Of a DNA stretch of 64,000 bases, positions 21,490-32,125 are shown piece after piece. Location: assembly GCF_007827815.1 (NCBI RefSeq), contig NZ_VITH01000002.1:434001-498000 (forward strand), written 5' to 3'. The position numbers and the translations under genes were made by a program. Origin of the DNA: Azospirillum brasilense. Lineage in GTDB: Bacteria > Pseudomonadota > Alphaproteobacteria > Azospirillales > Azospirillaceae. Under the pieces are notes generated by a model. That model saw only the letters and a program-made list of their open reading frames with translations. It was not told where the DNA came from and made no database searches. Positions within the stretch are counted from its first letter, which is position 1; each line of letters opens with the position of its first letter.

Positions 21490-22752
21490 TCATAGGTTCT
21501 CCCGCAGCCACAGGCCGACGCGCCCGAAGAACCCCGTGCCGGCGCCAGCCTCATGGCCCGCCACGGGAAGTTCCGCCGGATTGCGCACGGCGTGGAGAAG
21601 GAGGCCCGCGGCGGTCGAGTAGGACGGACCGCCTTGCGCCTCGTTCAGACCGGTGATCCGCGTCGGTCGCCCGATGCGGACCTGTTTGTCCAGGATCAGC
21701 TGCGCCAACTCGCGCATGCCCGGCAACTGGCTGGCGCCGCCCGTCAGGACGACGCGCCGGCCGACCAGCTTCGCGTAGCCGGAATGCTCCAGCCGCGAGC
21801 GGACATGCTCGAAGATCTCCTCCAGCCGCGGCTGGATGATGCGCACCAGATAGGATTTCGGCAGGTTGTTGGCGCCGAGGCGCTCCTCCTCGCCGACCTG
21901 GGGGACGTCGATCATCTCGCGCTCGTCGGCGGGGCTGGTGATGGCGCTGCCGTGCAGCGTCTTCATGCGCTCCGCATGGACGACCGGCGTGGTCAGCCCG
22001 CGCGCGATGTCGTTGGTGACGTGGTTGCCGCCCAGCCGGATGCAGTCCGACCAGACCAGCGTGCCTTCGGAGAAGACCGAGATCGTCGTGGTGCCGCCGC
22101 CCATGTCGATGCAGGCGGAGCCCATCTCCATCTCGTCGTCGACCAGACAGGCGAGGCCGGACGCGTAGGGGCTGGCGACCAGACCCTCGATGTCGAGATG
22201 GCAGCGGGCCACGCAGGTCTGCAGGTTGCGCACCGCCCCGGCGGGCGAGGTGATGACGTGGGCCTGGACGCCCAGCCGCTCGCCGTACATCCCCTTGGGG
22301 TCGCGGATGCCGCGGCTGCCGTCGAGCGCGAAGCCGACGGGGATCGCGTGGACCAGCGCCTGGTCCGGGCCGACCTGAAGGCTGCGGGCGTGGGCAAGCG
22401 CGCGGCGGACGTCGCTCTCCGTCACCTCCTGGCCGGAGACGGGGACCTCGGCGTTGAAGCCGTGGGAAATCGGGGAGGACACGTTGACGATCACGTCGCG
22501 GATCGTCTCGTTGGCCATCTGCTCGGCGGCGTGGACGGCGGCGCCGATGGACGTCTCCGCCGCCTCCATGTCGATGATGGCGCCGGCGCGCACCCCCGTG
22601 GCGATCTGGTGGCCGATCCCCACGATGCGCACGGCCCCCGCATCCTCGACGCGGGCGATGAGGCAGCAGACCTTGGTCGAGCCGACGTCCAGCGCGGCGA
22701 TGATCCCGCCGCGCGTGGCTCGTTTTGGCTTTTTCGCCCCGTTGAAGCCCAT
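21490..22752 (-). CDS. ftsA: Cell division protein FtsA
   Basis: 420 aa. An actin-like ATPase that tethers FtsZ to the membrane. Visible features are the phosphate-1 motif [15 protein letters not shown], the connecting 1C domain, the phosphate-2 motif [14 protein letters not shown], the adenosine motif [13 protein letters not shown], and a C-terminal amphipathic helix [13 protein letters not shown] that acts as the membrane anchor. AGGG is 11 nt before the ATG at 22752; an in-frame GTG at 22761 is possible. It lies 68 bases after ftsQ in the dcw operon. Confidence 0.97.
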   Translation of the reverse strand: MGFNGAKKPKRATRGGIIAALDVGSTKVCCLIARVEDAGAVRIVGIGHQIATGVRAGAIIDMEAAETSIGAAVHAAEQMANETIRDVIVNVSSPISHGFNAEVPVSGQEVTESDVRRALAHARSLQVGPDQALVHAIPVGFALDGSRGIRDPKGMYGERLGVQAHVITSPAGAVRNLQTCVARCHLDIEGLVASPYASGLACLVDDEMEMGSACIDMGGGTTTISVFSEGTLVWSDCIRLGGNHVTNDIARGLTTPVVHAERMKTLHGSAITSPADEREMIDVPQVGEEERLGANNLPKSYLVRIIQPRLEEIFEHVRSRLEHSGYAKLVGRRVVLTGGASQLPGMRELAQLILDKQVRIGRPTRITGLNEAQGGPSYSTAAGLLLHAVRNPAELPVAGHEAGAGTGFFGRVGLWLRENL

Positions 22753-22820
22753 GTTCAGCACAACCCTATGGCCTCGATGCGTCCGGTCGTTCGTGAGTCA
22801 GGAAAAGCGGTGAGGAAGGA

Positions 22821-23783
22821 TCACGTCTTCTTGCCCGGCTTCTTCTTGTTCTCCTCCTCCGTCCAGGGCAGGACGGCGGTGGCGGAGGTCTGCAGCACGG
22901 CGCGGTCGTTCTGGCGCAGGTCGATGGCCACGATGTCGCGGTCGAGGACCTGACCCGTCGCGTCCATCTCCGCCAACTGGCGCAGCGCGGACGGCATGCG
23001 GGCTTCCGGCAGTTTCACCACGACACCGTTCTTCAGCTTGAGATCCCAGCGGCGGTCGCCGACCCAGGAGGCGGCGCTCACCTTTTCGCGCAGCGCCGGC
23101 ACGTTGTCGAGGGCCGCGAGCAGCTTCGGCACTTGCATCGGCGCGTTGGCGCCGACGACCTGCGGCAGCGTCTCGATCCGCCGGTTGCCGCGCCGCGCCA
23201 GCTCGGTGGCGTCGGCCAGCGGGCGGCCTTCACGGTCGATGACGGTGAACTTGCGGTCGTGCTGCCAGATCGCCATCGGCTGCCGTTCCGTCAGGCGGAC
23301 GAACAGGATGTCGGGCAGGTGCCGCTCGATGGAAGCCGAGGCCACCCAGGGCAGGCTCTCCAGCTTCTCCTTGGCGTCGGCCAGCGTCACGGCGAGGATC
23401 GGGTCGCCGCGCTGCACGCCGAGCACGCGCAGGATCGAGGACGGCTCGGTCTCCGTCCGGCCCTCGACCAGCACGTCGGCGATGGCGAATCCGGCCGACG
23501 CGCTGGCCTGGATCAGGCTTTCGTGAAGCGCCGCGGTGGTCTCGGCGAAGGTGCCGCGCTGCCACGCCGACGCGGCCATGCCGGCGACGACCAGGACCGG
23601 CGTCAGCAGGATCGCCGCCTTGACCGCGGGACGGGTCCAGCGCGGCCAGGCGCGGCGGCGGTTGCCTTTCTGCGCCGACTTCGCCATGGCGCGCGGCGGC
23701 ACCGGCATGTCGTCGCGGCCCCGGTTCGCAGAGCCCCCGAAACCGGCGCGGAACTGCGGATCGATGCTCAGTCGAGTTGACAT
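22821..23783 (-). CDS. ftsQ: Cell division protein FtsQ
   Basis: 320 aa. A bitopic membrane protein linking early and late divisome proteins. It has a basic cytoplasmic N-terminus of about 60 residues (RRRAWPRWTR), one membrane helix (AAILLTPVLVVAGMAASA), then a periplasmic POTRA domain (ADVLVEGRTETEPSSILRVL) and the FtsQ beta domain (PQVVGANAPMQVPKLL). GGAG lies 8 nt before the ATG at 23783. This start lies inside the 3' end of ddl (16-base overlap), so translation is probably coupled. The C-terminus ends in a Lys/Glu-rich tail. Confidence 0.96.
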   Translation of the reverse strand: MSTRLSIDPQFRAGFGGSANRGRDDMPVPPRAMAKSAQKGNRRRAWPRWTRPAVKAAILLTPVLVVAGMAASAWQRGTFAETTAALHESLIQASASAGFAIADVLVEGRTETEPSSILRVLGVQRGDPILAVTLADAKEKLESLPWVASASIERHLPDILFVRLTERQPMAIWQHDRKFTVIDREGRPLADATELARRGNRRIETLPQVVGANAPMQVPKLLAALDNVPALREKVSAASWVGDRRWDLKLKNGVVVKLPEARMPSALRQLAEMDATGQVLDRDIVAIDLRQNDRAVLQTSATAVLPWTEEENKKKPGKKT

Positions 23784-24718
23784 GCGGCGTTCTCCACCAT
23801 CCAAGCGACGAGAGCCCCGTAGGAGAGCCCCACGGCAGCGGCCTGTTCAGGAACCAGCGACAGCGGCGTCATGCCCGGCTGGTTGTTGATTTCCAGGAAA
23901 AAGAGTCCGTCGGTCCCACTTTTACGATCATCCCAGCGGAAGTCGCTGCGCGAAACGCCGCGGCATCCCAGGGTCCGGTGGGCCAGGACCGCCAACCTCT
24001 TGGCTTCTTCCGCGACATGCTCGGGAATCTGCGCGGGCACAGTATGAACGGCATGACCGGCGCTGTATTTAGCCGTGTAGTCATACACCTGTGCTTCGAA
24101 GCGGATCTCCGTCACGGTCAGGGGGCGGCACTCGCCGTCCAGCCCGCCCATAACGCCGACGGTCAGCTCGCGGCCCGGGATGAATTCCTCGACCAGGGCG
24201 CGCTCGCCGAAGGTCCAGGCGTCGCCGACCGGGCTGTTCTGCCCCTCGCGCACCAGCGTGACCCCGACGGTCGAACCCTCGTCCACCGGCTTGACGATGT
24301 AGGGGGCGGGCATCGGGTGGGCGCCGCCGGTCAGCTCGCCCTTGGTGAGGACGAGGCCCTTGGGCGAGCGCACGCCGACCGGGGCGAGCAGCGCCTTGGT
24401 CATCGCCTTGTCCATGGCGACCGCGGCGGCGCGCACGCCGGAATGGGTGTAGGGGATGCCGAGGAATTCCAGCACGCCCTGGATCGTCCCGTCCTCGCCG
24501 CCGCGCCCGTGCAGGGCGTTGAACACCGCGTCGGGACGCGGGTCGGTCAGCGCGCGCAGCAACCCCTCCAGGTCGCGCTGCACGTCCACCGCGGTGACGC
24601 GGTAGCCTTCCTCCTCCAGCGCCTTGGCGACGCCGGCGCCGCTGACCAGCGACACCTCGCGCTCCGCCGACCAGCCGCCCATCAGGACGGCGACATGCTT
24701 CTTGTGGGGGGTGGTCAT
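23768..24718 (-). CDS. ddl: D-alanine-D-alanine ligase
   Basis: 316 aa. An ATP-grasp enzyme that makes the D-Ala-D-Ala dipeptide for peptidoglycan precursors. Motifs seen: [16 protein letters not shown] at the N-terminus, [29 protein letters not shown], and the metal-binding [15 protein letters not shown] near the C-terminus. The start ATG at 24718 overlaps the murB stop as ATGA. Ddl within the dcw cluster between murB and ftsQ is the common proteobacterial order. Confidence 0.97.
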   Translation of the reverse strand: MTTPHKKHVAVLMGGWSAEREVSLVSGAGVAKALEEEGYRVTAVDVQRDLEGLLRALTDPRPDAVFNALHGRGGEDGTIQGVLEFLGIPYTHSGVRAAAVAMDKAMTKALLAPVGVRSPKGLVLTKGELTGGAHPMPAPYIVKPVDEGSTVGVTLVREGQNSPVGDAWTFGERALVEEFIPGRELTVGVMGGLDGECRPLTVTEIRFEAQVYDYTAKYSAGHAVHTVPAQIPEHVAEEAKRLAVLAHRTLGCRGVSRSDFRWDDRKSGTDGLFFLEINNQPGMTPLSLVPEQAAAVGLSYGALVAWMVENAACQLD

Positions 24719-25641
24719 GCGGACGCTCCTTCGCGGGCCACGCCGACCCGCTTGATTTCCCACTCCAGCGTGACGCCGGAGGCCTCGAACACGCGGCGCC
24801 GGACCTCTTCGCCCAGCGCCTCCAGCTCCGCCGCGGTGGCGGCGCCCTGGTTGATGAGGAAGTTGCAGTGCTTCTCCGACACCTGCGCGCCGCCGATGGT
24901 CAGCCCGCGGCAGCCGGCCTTGTCGATCAGCTCCCACGCCTTGTGGCCGGGCGGGTTCTTGAAGGTCGAGCCGCCGGTGCGCGAGCGGACCGGCTGGGTG
25001 TCGGCGCGCTTGCCGGAAATCTCCGCCATGCGCTGGGCGATCTCCGCCGGGTCGCCGGCCGTGCCGCGCAGGGTGGCGCCGGTGAAGATCACGTCCTCCG
25101 GCACCCCTGCGTGGCGGTAGGTGAAGCCCATGCCGGCGTTGTCGTAGGACACGCGTTCGCCGCGGCGGGTCACGCCCTGGGCGGAGACCAGCACGTCCTT
25201 GATCTCGTGGCCGTAGGCGCCGCCGTTCATGCGCAGCGCGCCGCCGATGGTGCCGGGGATGCCCGAGAGGAACTCCAGCCCGGCGACGCCGGCGTCGCGC
25301 GCCACGGCGGCGACGTTCAGGTCGAGCGCCGCGGCGCCGGCCTCCAGGGTCAGCCCGTCCGCCGCGATGCCGGCGAAGCCACGGCCCAGCCGGATCACCA
25401 CGCCGGGAACGCCGCCGTCGCGGATCAGCAGGTTGGAGGCGACGCCCAGCACCGTCACCGGCACGTCGTCCGGCAGTCCGGCCAGGAAGCCCGCCAGATC
25501 GTCGGCGTCCTCCGGCCGGAACATGACCTCAGCCGGACCGCCGACGCGGAACCACGTCACGTTGGACAGCGGCGCCGCGGCGGTCAGCCGTCCGCGGCAG
25601 GCGGGCATCCGGTCGATGAGGGAGACGGTGGTGGTTGTCAT
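24715..25641 (-). CDS. murB: UDP-N-acetylenolpyruvoylglucosamine reductase MurB
   Basis: 308 aa. A flavoenzyme that reduces enolpyruvyl-UDP-GlcNAc to UDP-MurNAc with NADPH. It has the FAD-binding region ([50 protein letters not shown]) and the C-terminal substrate domain ([10 protein letters not shown], with the catalytic Ser in GGSTFKNP). It is a type IIa-like short MurB. The ATG at 25641 is 13 bases after murC; the frame extends upstream within murC but has no homology there. Confidence 0.97.
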   Translation of the reverse strand: MTTTTVSLIDRMPACRGRLTAAAPLSNVTWFRVGGPAEVMFRPEDADDLAGFLAGLPDDVPVTVLGVASNLLIRDGGVPGVVIRLGRGFAGIAADGLTLEAGAAALDLNVAAVARDAGVAGLEFLSGIPGTIGGALRMNGGAYGHEIKDVLVSAQGVTRRGERVSYDNAGMGFTYRHAGVPEDVIFTGATLRGTAGDPAEIAQRMAEISGKRADTQPVRSRTGGSTFKNPPGHKAWELIDKAGCRGLTIGGAQVSEKHCNFLINQGAATAAELEALGEEVRRRVFEASGVTLEWEIKRVGVAREGASA

Positions 25642-25654
25642 CGGAGAAAACCCG

Positions 25655-27070
25655 TCACGCCTTGCCCGACAGCTTGTCCAGCTCACCCGGCAGGGCGTTG
25701 GCCCACTGGGTGATGTTGCCGGCGCCCAGGCAGACCACGAGGTCGCCCGACCGCGCGATCTCGCGGACCAGCTGCGGCAGCTCGTCCGGGCCGTGCAGAG
25801 CGAGCACCTGACGGTGGCCGTGCATGCGCAACCCCTCGACGAGGCTGTCGCGGTTGACGTTCTCGATCGGCTGCTCCCCGGCGGCGTAGACGTCGGCCAC
25901 GATCACCGCGTCGGCGTCGTTGAAGCAGGTGCAGAACTCCTCGAACAGGTTGGCGAGGCGCGAGTAGCGGTGCGGCTGGACGACGGCGATGGTCCGGCCG
26001 GTGCCGGCGGTGCGCGCGGCCTTCAGCACGGCGGCGATCTCCACCGGATGGTGGCCGTAATCGTCGATGACGGTGATGCCGTTCGACTCGCCGGTCTTGG
26101 TGAAGCGGCGCTTGACGCCCTGGAACTTCGCCATGCTGTCGCGCATCACCACGTCGGGCAGGCCCATCTCGTTGCCCACCGCGAAGCAGGCCAGCGAGTT
26201 CTGGACGTTGTGCGGCCCGTACATCGGCAGGCGGACGCCGATGATGGTCCGGCTCTCCCCGGTGTGGCGGTCGTCGATCACCACGTCGTACTCGGCCCCC
26301 TCGGTGCCCAGCCGCATGTTCACGGCGCGCACGTCGGCCTGCGGGCTGAAGCCGTAGGTGATGATGCGGCGGTCCGACACGCGCGGGATCATCGCCTGCA
26401 CCTCGGGATGGTCGATGCAGAGCGCCGCGAAGCCGTAGAAGGGGATGTTCTGGACGAAGCTGTCGAAGGCGGCCCGCATGTTGTCGAAGGTGCCGTAATA
26501 GTCGAGATGCTCGGGGTCCATGTTGGTGACCACGGCGATGCAGGCCGGCAGCTTGATGAAGGTGCCGTCGCTCTCATCCGCCTCGACGACCATCCAGTCG
26601 CCTGAGCCGAGCCGCGTGTTGGTGCCGTAGGCGTTGATGATGCCGCCGTTGATGACCGTGGGGTCGAGGTTGGCGTGCTCCAGCATGTTGCCGACCATCG
26701 AGGTCGTCGTGGTCTTGCCGTGGGTGCCGCCGATGGCGATGGCCCATTTCAGGCGCATCAGCTCGCCCAGCATCTCGGCGCGGCGGACGACCGGGACCAG
26801 GGCGGCGCGGGCGGCGACGACCTCAGGGTTGTCGCGCTTGACGGCCGAGGAGACGACGACGACCGCGGCCCCGGCGATGTTCTCCGCGCGGTGGCCGATG
26901 CTGATCTGGATGCCCAGCCCGCGCAGCCGCTTGACGTTGGCGCTCTCCGCCAGGTCGGAACCCTGGACGGTGTAGCCGAGGTTGCGCAGCACTTCGGCGA
27001 TGCCGCTCATGCCGATGCCGCCGATGCCGACGAAATGGATGGTGCCGATCGAGAGGGGGAGGGCGCGCAT
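25655..27070 (-). CDS. murC: UDP-N-acetylmuramate-L-alanine ligase MurC
   Basis: 471 aa. Adds L-alanine to UDP-MurNAc. It has the N-terminal Rossmann domain [15 protein letters not shown], the Mur-ligase ATP loop [12 protein letters not shown] (about residues 110-121), the central [11 protein letters not shown] segment and the C-terminal ligase domain ([12 protein letters not shown]). The ATG at 27070 follows GGAAAG. Only 7 bases separate it from the small ORF upstream. Confidence 0.98.
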   Translation of the reverse strand: MRALPLSIGTIHFVGIGGIGMSGIAEVLRNLGYTVQGSDLAESANVKRLRGLGIQISIGHRAENIAGAAVVVVSSAVKRDNPEVVAARAALVPVVRRAEMLGELMRLKWAIAIGGTHGKTTTTSMVGNMLEHANLDPTVINGGIINAYGTNTRLGSGDWMVVEADESDGTFIKLPACIAVVTNMDPEHLDYYGTFDNMRAAFDSFVQNIPFYGFAALCIDHPEVQAMIPRVSDRRIITYGFSPQADVRAVNMRLGTEGAEYDVVIDDRHTGESRTIIGVRLPMYGPHNVQNSLACFAVGNEMGLPDVVMRDSMAKFQGVKRRFTKTGESNGITVIDDYGHHPVEIAAVLKAARTAGTGRTIAVVQPHRYSRLANLFEEFCTCFNDADAVIVADVYAAGEQPIENVNRDSLVEGLRMHGHRQVLALHGPDELPQLVREIARSGDLVVCLGAGNITQWANALPGELDKLSGKA

Positions 27071-27077
27071 GTCTGGA

Positions 27078-27338
27078 TTACTTTCCGCGGCGGAGCATCA
27101 GGCTGAGGGTGGCGTCCACGGCCATGTCGGACAGGCCGTAGGGAAGGGGCTGGGAACCGATCGTGACGTGCAGGCGGTCGCGCAGGAAACCAGCGCCGGC
27201 GCGCGGCAGCAGCGGGCATTCCGGCCGGTTGCTCCAGGCGCCTTCGGTCCGCGTCATGTCCGCCGGCCAGTCGCCCAGGGACCGGGACGGCCGGGACGAG
27301 CGGGGGCGTGCGATGGTGCTGCGCGTTGCCTTGATCAT
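27078..27338 (-). CDS. Small hypothetical ORF inside the mur operon
   Basis: 86 aa, between murG and murC where most genomes have nothing. Its ATG at 27338 overlaps the murG stop as ATGA, the same junction used throughout this operon, and it ends 7 bases before murC. The N-terminal 25 residues are Arg/Ser/Pro-rich and basic; the middle has Trp and Cys ([12 protein letters not shown]); the C-terminus ([18 protein letters not shown]) could be a short amphipathic helix. No membrane helix and no family recognised. It may be a real small division-linked protein, a coupling spacer, or spurious; the overlap and lack of stop codons favour translation. Confidence 0.5.
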   Translation of the reverse strand: MIKATRSTIARPRSSRPSRSLGDWPADMTRTEGAWSNRPECPLLPRAGAGFLRDRLHVTIGSQPLPYGLSDMAVDATLSLMLRRGK

Positions 27339-28486
27339 TCCGCGGCTTCCTTGGTTCGGGCGTGGTTCGGGTTGGCGATCATGTCGAGCACGGCGTCGGC
27401 CAGCCGGCGCGCGGCGTCGGCCATGCCCCAGCCGTGGGCGGCCTGCGCCGCGGCGGTCAGGGCGTCCGGCGATTCCAGCAGGTCCTTCAGGCGGGCCGCG
27501 AGCGCGTCGGCGGTGAAGTCCGGCTGCGCCATTACCCAGGCGGCCCCGGCGGCGGCGAGCTGCCGCGCGTTGGCCGTCTGGTGGTCGTCCATGGCATGGG
27601 GATATGGCACAAGAATGGCGGGGCGCCCGACGCAGGTCAGTTCGGCGATGGTCGAGGCGCCGGCCCGCGTGACGGCGAGATGGCAGGCGGCCAGCCGGTC
27701 CGGCACGTCCCGGAAGAAGCTCTCCAGCTCCAGCCCGCCGAGGCCCATGCCGGCGTAGGCGGCGCGCGCGGCCTCCAGGTCCTCGGGCCGGCACTGCTGC
27801 GCCAGATGGATGCGGGCGCGCAACTCGGCGGGCAGCCGGCCCAGCGCCTCGGGGATGACTTCGGAGAAGACGCGCGCCCCCTGGCTGCCGCCCATCACCA
27901 GGATGCGGACGGGGCCCCCAGGGGCGGAGGCGGGGGCGGGGACGGCGTAGGCGGCGTCGCGCTGGGCAGCGATGGCGGGGCGGACCGGGTTGCCGGTGCG
28001 GACGAGGCGCGGACGGTGCTCCTCCTTCACCGAGGCGACCTCGGGGAAGGCGACGGCGATGCGCCGCGCCGCGGCGGCGAGCATCCGGTTGGCGCGGCCC
28101 AGCACGGCGTTCTGCTCGTGCAGCATCACCGGCACGCGCGCTTGCGCGGCGGCGTAGACCGTGGGGACGGAGGGGTAGCCGCCGAAGCCGACGACCGCCG
28201 CCGGCTTCAGGTGGCGCATCAGCGCGTTGGCGCCGAGCAGGCCGAGGCCCATCTGCCACGCCGCGTTCATCTTGGCCAGCAGGTTGCCGCCGGGGGCGGC
28301 GGAGCGGATGCGGTGGACCGTCACCTCCGGCAGGCTGTCGCCGAAGGCCTGGCCGCGCTTGTCGGTGACCAGCGCCACCGCCTCGCCGCGGGCCAGCAGC
28401 TCGCGCGCCAGCGCTTCCGCCGGGAAGAAGTGCCCGCCGGTGCCGCCGGCGGCGAGGATGATGGGGCGTTGGGTGGTGTCGGCCAT
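27335..28486 (-). CDS. murG: UDP-GlcNAc lipid I transferase MurG
   Basis: 383 aa. A GT-B glycosyltransferase that converts lipid I to lipid II on the inner face of the membrane. G-loops are present (ILAAGGTGGHFFPA; VGFGGYPSVP), as are the LHEQNAVLGRANRML segment, the donor-site ILVMGGSQGARVF, and the H-D-Q motif (PYPHAMDDHQTANA). GGAG is 8 nt before the ATG at 28486, and the gene starts 5 bases after ftsW. Confidence 0.98.
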   Translation of the reverse strand: MADTTQRPIILAAGGTGGHFFPAEALARELLARGEAVALVTDKRGQAFGDSLPEVTVHRIRSAAPGGNLLAKMNAAWQMGLGLLGANALMRHLKPAAVVGFGGYPSVPTVYAAAQARVPVMLHEQNAVLGRANRMLAAAARRIAVAFPEVASVKEEHRPRLVRTGNPVRPAIAAQRDAAYAVPAPASAPGGPVRILVMGGSQGARVFSEVIPEALGRLPAELRARIHLAQQCRPEDLEAARAAYAGMGLGGLELESFFRDVPDRLAACHLAVTRAGASTIAELTCVGRPAILVPYPHAMDDHQTANARQLAAAGAAWVMAQPDFTADALAARLKDLLESPDALTAAAQAAHGWGMADAARRLADAVLDMIANPNHARTKEAAE

Positions 28487-28491
28487 CGTCG

Positions 28492-29613
28492 TCACTCCGC
28501 CGGGCCGAAGCGCTTGCGGGTCAGCGCCAGCACCATGCCCATGCCGAAGCCCAGCGCCAGCAGCGAGGAGCCGCCGTAGGAGATGAAGGGCAGCGTCATG
28601 CCCTTGGTCGGCATCAGATGCAGGGCGGAGCCCATGTTGATCGCCGCCTGGAGGCCGAACTGGATCAGCAGGCCGCTCGCCGCCAGCAGCACGAAGTAGT
28701 TGGTGTCGTTGAACACCCGCGCGAAGCCGCGCAGCACGATGAAGGCAAACAGGATGATGATGATCAGGCAGAAGATCAGCCCCATCTCCTCGCCGGCGAC
28801 GGCGAAGATGAAGTCGGCGTGGCTGTCCGGCAGCGAATACTTCACCGTTCCCTGGCCGGGGCCGGTGCCCATCAGCCCACCGTTGGCGAAGGCCTCCAGC
28901 GAACGGCTGACCTGATAGGTGTCGCCGCTCGACGGGTCGAGGAAGCGGTTGATGCGGCTGTGGACGTGCGGCAGCGTGAAGTAGGCGCCGACGAGACCGG
29001 CGACGCCCAGCACGCCCAGGCCGCCGACCAGCATGATGTTCAGACCGGCCAGGAAGAACTGCGAGAACCACACCGCCGACACCACCACCGTCATGCCCAG
29101 GTCGGGCTGGAGCAGCAGGCCGCCGACGGTGAGGCCGTAGAGCAGGATCGACAGGATCGTGCCGGGAAATCCGGGGTTGGTGCGCGACAGCGAGAACAGC
29201 CACGCCCCGACCACCGCGAAGGCCGGCTTCACGAACTCCGACGGCTGGATCGACAGGCCGGGGATATGGATCCAGCGCCGCGCGCCCTTGATCTCCACGC
29301 CGACGACCAGCGTCGCGTAGACCATCGCCACCGCGATCAGGAAGACCACCAGCGCCGCCCGCCGTACGCCGCGCGGGCTGAGCAGCGAGACGCCGCACAT
29401 GATGGCGACGCTGGGGATCAGCATCATCAGGTGGCGTTCGACGAAGTAGAAGGTGTCCTGGATGCCGATGCGCTCCGCCACCGGCGGGCTGGCCGCGGTG
29501 ATCAGGACCGTGCCGAGCGCCATCAGCACCGCCAGCGCGGCGAGCTGCCAGCGGTCGACCGTCCACCACCAGCGGCCGAAGATGGATTGGTCGGTGCGGT
29601 CGAAGGTCATCAT
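28492..29613 (-). CDS. ftsW: Lipid II glycosyltransferase FtsW
   Basis: 373 aa, a SEDS-family polytopic membrane protein (about 10 helices) that polymerises septal glycan together with FtsI. Conserved segments: GARRWIHIPGLSIQPSEFVK, LLQPDLGMTVV (with the catalytic-type Asp) and the C-terminal LPTKGMTLPFISYGGSS. The start ATG at 29613 shares one base with the murD stop (TGATG); a second ATG follows immediately at 29610. Confidence 0.97.
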   Translation of the reverse strand: MMTFDRTDQSIFGRWWWTVDRWQLAALAVLMALGTVLITAASPPVAERIGIQDTFYFVERHLMMLIPSVAIMCGVSLLSPRGVRRAALVVFLIAVAMVYATLVVGVEIKGARRWIHIPGLSIQPSEFVKPAFAVVGAWLFSLSRTNPGFPGTILSILLYGLTVGGLLLQPDLGMTVVVSAVWFSQFFLAGLNIMLVGGLGVLGVAGLVGAYFTLPHVHSRINRFLDPSSGDTYQVSRSLEAFANGGLMGTGPGQGTVKYSLPDSHADFIFAVAGEEMGLIFCLIIIILFAFIVLRGFARVFNDTNYFVLLAASGLLIQFGLQAAINMGSALHLMPTKGMTLPFISYGGSSLLALGFGMGMVLALTRKRFGPAE

Positions 29614-31016
29614 CAGGCGCGGTCCCCCGGAACGGCGTTGCCTTCGAGGCGGTTCACGGCGTCGGCGAAGGCCTCGCCGCGCTTCTCGAAATTCGCGAAC
29701 TGGTCCCAAGAGGCGCAGGCCGGCGACAACAGCACGCAGGCGCCGGGCAGCGCCTCGGCCAGCGCCAGCTCCGCCGCGGCGTTGACCGCCACGTCCAGCG
29801 TGCCGCAGCGGGTGTGCGGGACTTTGTTGGCCTCCAGCCACACCGCGAAGCGGTCCGACGCCTCGCCGATCAGGAAGGCGTGGCGGACGCGCGGCGCGTA
29901 GGCCTCCAGCCCGTCGAGCCCGGTCTCCTTCGCCTGACCGCCGAGGATCCAGTAGATCGGGTCGAAGGTCGCCAGCGCCTTTTCCGTCGCGTCGGCGTTG
30001 GTCGCCTTGCTGTCGTTGACGAAGCGCACGCCGTCGATGGTCCGCACCAGCTGCTGGCGGTGGGCGAGGCCGGGGAAGGTGGTCATGGCGGCGACGATGG
30101 CCGGGGCCGGCACGCCCGCCGCCTTGCAGGCGGCATAGGCCGCGGCGGCGTTCTGCCAGTTGTGCGTGCCGAGCAGCGCCGGGAAGGCGGCCAGCTCGGC
30201 CACGCGCTCCGCGGCGCCGAAGGTGTCGTCGACCAGCCAGCCGTCCGCGGCGTAGACGCCGCCGGCCACCGGTCCCAGGGCGGAGACCGGCCAGATCACC
30301 TGGTCGCCCTTGGCCTTCAGCTCCTCCCAGATCGCCCGGCAGGTCGGGTCATCCACGCCGATCACCGCGGTGCGCGGCTTGGTCTGGCGGTGGAAGATCA
30401 GTTTCTTCGCGGCGACGTAGCCGTCCATGCCGCCGTGCCGGGCCAGATGGTCCGGCGTGATGTTGAGCAGCACCGCCACATCGAAGGTGATCGAGTAGGT
30501 CAGCTCGAGTTGGTAGCTCGACATCTCCAGCACATAGCTGCCGCCGGCCCCCACGGAGGGGAAGGTCAGCGCCGGGGTGCCCAGGTTGCCGCCGACCGCG
30601 ATGCGCCGCCCGGCGGCCTCCATCACATGGCCGATCAGGGTGGTGGTGGTGGACTTCCCGTTGGTGCCGGTGATGCCGATGTAGGCCGAATCACGCTCCG
30701 ACCGGGCCAGCAACTCGATGTCGCAGACCAGCTCGATGTTCGCCGCGCGGGCGCGCAGGGCCACCGGGTGGGGCTTCGGGTGGGTGTGCGGGATGCCCGG
30801 CGACCAGACGATGGTGGTCAGCTCGGTCAGGTCCGCCTTGGTCAGGTCCACGACCTTGTAGCCCTTGGCCAGCGCCGCGGCGCGGCTGGACTCGTTGTCG
30901 TCCCACACCCACACGTCGGCGCCGCTCTGGACGAGCGCCTCCGCCGTGGCGAGGCCCGACTTGCCCAGCCCCATGACCGCCACCGGCAGTCCTTCCATAT
31001 AGAACAGGTTGATCAT
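29613..31016 (-). CDS. murD: UDP-N-acetylmuramoylalanine-D-glutamate ligase MurD
   Basis: 467 aa. Adds D-glutamate to UDP-MurNAc-L-Ala. It has the N-terminal nucleotide-sugar domain (VAVMGLGKSGLATAEAL), the ATP loop GITGTNGKSTTTTL, the NITPDHLARHGGMDGYVAAK segment and the C-terminal domain (FVNDSKATNADATEKAL). The ATG at 31016 is 13 bases after mraY. A second in-frame ATG (codon 7) exists but has no better ribosome binding site. Confidence 0.98.
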   Translation of the reverse strand: MINLFYMEGLPVAVMGLGKSGLATAEALVQSGADVWVWDDNESSRAAALAKGYKVVDLTKADLTELTTIVWSPGIPHTHPKPHPVALRARAANIELVCDIELLARSERDSAYIGITGTNGKSTTTTLIGHVMEAAGRRIAVGGNLGTPALTFPSVGAGGSYVLEMSSYQLELTYSITFDVAVLLNITPDHLARHGGMDGYVAAKKLIFHRQTKPRTAVIGVDDPTCRAIWEELKAKGDQVIWPVSALGPVAGGVYAADGWLVDDTFGAAERVAELAAFPALLGTHNWQNAAAAYAACKAAGVPAPAIVAAMTTFPGLAHRQQLVRTIDGVRFVNDSKATNADATEKALATFDPIYWILGGQAKETGLDGLEAYAPRVRHAFLIGEASDRFAVWLEANKVPHTRCGTLDVAVNAAAELALAEALPGACVLLSPACASWDQFANFEKRGEAFADAVNRLEGNAVPGDRA

Positions 31017-31029
31017 CGGGCGGCGACCC

Positions 31030-32115
31030 TTACCGGAGCTTCAGCGTGGACAGGCCGACCAGGGCCAGGATGGAGGCGATGATCCAGAAGCGGATGACCA
31101 CGGTGGACTCCGCCCATCCCTTCTTCTCGAAGTGATGGTGCAGGGGCGCCATGCGGAACACGCGCTTTCCGGTCAGCTTGAACGAGGCGACCTGGACGAT
31201 CACCGACACGGTCTCCAGCACGAACAGGCCGCCGATGATCGCCAGCACGATCTCGTGCTTGGTGACCACGCTGACGGCTCCCAGCGCGCCGCCGAGGGCC
31301 AGCGAGCCGGTGTCGCCCATGAAGACCATGGCGGGGGGCGCGTTGTACCAGAGGAATCCGATCCCCGCACCGACCAGAGCCCCGCAGAAAACGGCAAGCT
31401 CACCAGCACCGGGCACATGGTGGATCTGGAGATAGTTGGCGAAGATCGCGTTGCCGGTGAGGTAGGCGATCAGGCCGAAGCAGCCCGCCGCGATCATCGT
31501 CGGCACGATGGCCAGCCCATCCAGCCCGTCGGTCAGGTTCACCGCGTTCGAGGCGCCGACCATGACGAAGGCGCCGACGGGGATGAAGAACCAGGAGAGC
31601 TGGATCAGGAAATCCTTCACGAAGGGCACGGCCAGACCGCCGGACAGCGGCGGCGCCGACACATACATGATGGCGGCGGCGGCGGAGACCCCGATGATGA
31701 TCTCCCAGGTCAGGCGGAAGCGGCCCGACAGGCCCTTGGTGTTGCGCTTGGTCAGCTTCAGGTAGTCGTCGCCGAAGCCGATCAGCCCGTAGCCGATCGT
31801 CACCAGCAGCACGATCCAGGTGTAGGCGTTGGTCAGGTCGACCCACAGCAGCGTGCTGATCGACACGGCGATCAGGATCATCAGGCCGCCCATGGTGGGC
31901 GTGCCCTTCTTCTTCATATGGCTTTCCGGCCCGTCGGAGCGGATCGGCTGGCCCTCGCCCTGCTTGCGCTTCAGCCACGCGATCAGGCGCGGAAAGAACA
32001 CGAAGCTGATGACGAGCGCCGTCAGCACCGCGCCTCCCGTCCGGAAGGTCAGATACCGGAACAGGTTGAACGGCGTGAAGACGTCCGCCAGGGGAAAGAG
32101 CAGGTTGTAGAGCAT
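31030..32115 (-). CDS. mraY: Phospho-MurNAc-pentapeptide transferase MraY
   Basis: 361 aa, about 10 membrane helices. It attaches phospho-MurNAc-pentapeptide to undecaprenyl phosphate to make lipid I. Conserved loops: [10 protein letters not shown], the Asp-rich [38 protein letters not shown] and the His motif [13 protein letters not shown]. The ATG at 32115 is 10 bases after murF. The open frame further upstream lies within murF and is not MraY-like. Confidence 0.98.
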   Translation of the reverse strand: MLYNLLFPLADVFTPFNLFRYLTFRTGGAVLTALVISFVFFPRLIAWLKRKQGEGQPIRSDGPESHMKKKGTPTMGGLMILIAVSISTLLWVDLTNAYTWIVLLVTIGYGLIGFGDDYLKLTKRNTKGLSGRFRLTWEIIIGVSAAAAIMYVSAPPLSGGLAVPFVKDFLIQLSWFFIPVGAFVMVGASNAVNLTDGLDGLAIVPTMIAAGCFGLIAYLTGNAIFANYLQIHHVPGAGELAVFCGALVGAGIGFLWYNAPPAMVFMGDTGSLALGGALGAVSVVTKHEIVLAIIGGLFVLETVSVIVQVASFKLTGKRVFRMAPLHHHFEKKGWAESTVVIRFWIIASILALVGLSTLKLR

Positions 32116-32125
32116 CGTGGAGCGG

